Shown piece by piece: positions 62,929 through 64,000 of a stretch of 64,000 nucleotides of DNA. Both the position numbers and the translations under genes were made by a program. How positions within the stretch are numbered: the stretch's first letter is position 1; the number at the start of each line of letters is the position of its first letter. The notes beneath the pieces are model-generated. The model did no database searches and was not told the origin of the DNA. It saw only the letters and a program-made list of their open reading frames with translations. This DNA is from Kaistella montana (GTDB taxonomy: Bacteria; Bacteroidota; Bacteroidia; Flavobacteriales; Weeksellaceae), in assembly GCF_024436175.1 (NCBI RefSeq), contig NZ_JANFQP010000002.1, forward strand, positions 372,001 to 436,000, in the 5' to 3' direction.

Positions 62929-63171
62929 TTAATTTTCAAACTGAAAAAGTTCAGAGAGATTGACATTGAGATTTTTTGAGATGATGTAAAGCGTAAAGAT
63001 ATTTGGTGAAGTATTTCCGCTTTCAATCCTGGACATATTAGACTTTTCAAAATTACAGGCAGAAGCAAGGTCAACCTGAGACATATTCTTACTCTCACGG
63101 ATCTGTCTTATACGCTTACCAACTGCAATCTGTAGTTCCTTTTTATCCACCTTTAAACCTAAAGTTTTCAA
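62929..63171 (-). CDS. XRE-family helix-turn-helix regulator
   Basis: An 80-residue protein with a complete HTH_3 domain (VGKRIRQIRESKNMSQVDLA, CNFEKSNMSRIESGNTSPNI, LYIISKNLNVNLSELFQFEN). Small Cro/CI-like repressors of this size normally regulate divergent genes. A perfect 18-base palindrome lies in the divergent region between it and the TPR-like gene and is the likely operator. Confidence 0.88.
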   Translation of the reverse strand: MKTLGLKVDKKELQIAVGKRIRQIRESKNMSQVDLASACNFEKSNMSRIESGNTSPNIFTLYIISKNLNVNLSELFQFEN

Positions 63172-63197
63172 AAGTGGTCATTATTGATAATTATATG

Positions 63198-63215
63198 GTT
63201 ATCAATATTGATAAC
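63198..63215. promoter_or_regulatory. Palindromic operator in the XRE divergent region
   Basis: GTTATCAATATTGATAAC is a perfect 18-base palindrome, with an extra half-site TTATTGATAA at 63181-63190. It lies where the -33 box of the plus-strand promoter would be. Confidence 0.6.
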
Positions 63216-63221
63216 TTTTAT

Positions 63222-63229
63222 TATATTTG
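63222..63229 (+). promoter_or_regulatory. Promoter -7 box for the TPR-like gene
   Basis: TATATTTG matches the consensus, seven bases after the palindromic operator and 79 bases before the ATG at 63308. Confidence 0.5.
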
Positions 63230-63307
63230 TAAGGGCAGTTTTAATAAATAACAGCTTTAATAAGCGTGGACTCTAGTAAAATAATCACTTTAAAAAAAAA
63301 TAATATC

Positions 63308-63943
63308 ATGAAAGAGAAACTATTCTCGAGCTTTTTTGCATTGTTTACAATCACTGTTTCAGCCCAAACAAACTTTGATTTAGGGTTCAACAAAGGATTT
63401 AGTGAGGGCTATTGTTATGGTAAACCAATTGGCTGCATAAGCCCTATGGTCCCTATTGCACCACTACCAACGGTTGGCGAAAGCTCTGCCTTGTATAAAG
63501 ACGGATATAATCGCGGATTTGTATTGGGTAAAAGCAGGGCAGAAAAAACGAATGAAGGAACAGCTTCAAATGATCGACAACGATACCGTGCCGAAAAAGT
63601 GGAACATCTCCAAAAACCCATCTATCAACCTTCAAGCAGTTTGTTGGATCTTCAAATTGCAAATGCATTACAAATTAGGAATATGAAACCTCAAATAGTA
63701 CAATTGATGGAAGATGGCAAACTCCAAGAAGCTTATAACCTTACCAACCACGGTTTAAGTAGAGCTCCTGAGGATGGTGAATTTATTGTGCTGAAAGGCC
63801 AAATTTTGAGAAAGGCAAAACAATATCAAGATGCATTGGTTTGGTTTCGAAAATGTGCAAGAATGAGGTGCATGGAAGGAATTAATTATGCAATAGATGC
63901 CACTATTAAAGAGATGAATGAAAATTCAACATCAAGCGAATAA
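63308..63943 (+). CDS. Secreted protein with TPR-like C-terminus
   Basis: ATG 63308 starts a signal peptide (MKEKLFSSFFALFTITVSAQ); the frame start at 63266 adds an implausible leader. Two short related repeats follow (GFNKGFSEGYCYG, GYNRGFVLGKSRA), then a charged linker and a TPR-like pair (MEDGKLQEAYNLTNHGLSRA, PEDGEFIVLKGQILRKAKQY, QDALVWFRKCARM). 211 residues. Probably periplasmic; role unknown. Divergent from the XRE gene and likely controlled by it. Confidence 0.65.
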   Translation: MKEKLFSSFFALFTITVSAQTNFDLGFNKGFSEGYCYGKPIGCISPMVPIAPLPTVGESSALYKDGYNRGFVLGKSRAEKTNEGTASNDRQRYRAEKVEHLQKPIYQPSSSLLDLQIANALQIRNMKPQIVQLMEDGKLQEAYNLTNHGLSRAPEDGEFIVLKGQILRKAKQYQDALVWFRKCARMRCMEGINYAIDATIKEMNENSTSSE

Positions 63944-64000
63944 GGAAATACCAATATTCTGCTAAGTGTTCGTATTTAAAAAATTGATAGTGCTGAAGCT

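Larger units (their letters stand above)
52728..64000. mobile_element. Integrative element at tRNA-Val, right end outside window
   Basis: Directly after tRNA-Val the content changes from core genes to a site-specific recombinase, replication/recombination-type proteins and many hypotheticals, with spacing, gene density and decay typical of genomic islands. I looked for a second copy of the tRNA 3' end to the right and found none, so the element is at least 11.2 kb and its far boundary is unseen. No relaxase, conjugation or phage structural gene is visible in this part. Confidence 0.8.

Noticed and set aside
52701-64000. Right attachment site (second copy of the tRNA-Val 3' end)
   Set aside because: I looked for the T-arm and acceptor sequence in the rest of the window and found no copy; the element boundary is outside.

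Overview
The window looks like a chromosome segment of a low-GC member of the Bacteroidota, most likely the Chryseobacterium/Kaistella/Epilithonimonas group of flavobacteria. The evidence is promoter boxes of the TTTG-N19-TAnnTTTG type, few Shine-Dalgarno sequences, and family content typical of that lineage: GLPGLI protein, DUF4835, a Bacteroidota-type omega subunit, a bamD-rpoZ-coaBC-DUF4835-recN cluster, a SufBCD operon and a single-chain glycyl-tRNA synthetase.

Bases 1-52,730 are ordinary core chromosome. In order they hold a HerA-like ATPase end, an exonuclease, lysA, three secreted TonB-C-like proteins, miaB with a sigma-54-type activator and lptE, rnpA, tcdA and tatD, the bamD-to-recN cluster, two unrelated fumarases flanking a WYL regulator, prfA, methylmalonyl-CoA mutase, the iscA-sufBCD operon, a probable metal-handling cluster (Cys-rich protein, TonB receptor with two HMA domains, HRCD-repeat lipoprotein), msrB, pyrD, glyS, sufS, bcp, nth, a DUF885 metallopeptidase, exbB-exbD-tonB, folC and tRNA-Val(UAC).

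From the 3' end of tRNA-Val to the right edge lies an integrated element whose far end is outside the window. Its backbone is a Bacteroidota-type tyrosine recombinase next to the tRNA, then a divergent module. One arm holds a protein with family-A/T7-like polymerase motifs and a hypothetical protein. The other holds a Sak4-like RecA-fold ATPase overlapping a DUF3871 protein.

Between 58.7 and 60.6 kb the backbone is interrupted by three single-gene units (DUF4265 protein, two small membrane proteins), all on the minus strand. They are separated by long imperfect palindromes. Each unit begins with GTT plus its own 12-15 base tag and ends with the inverted copy of that tag plus AAC. This is the logic of integron cassettes and attC sites, but the sequence does not fit the usual GTTRRRY consensus and no IntI is visible. 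I regard this array as the most interesting object in the window.

To its right are decayed pieces of an XRE regulator and of a type I restriction HsdR subunit, then a KTSC-domain lipoprotein, a conserved mobile-element hypothetical, an XRE regulator with a palindromic operator, and a TPR-like secreted protein.
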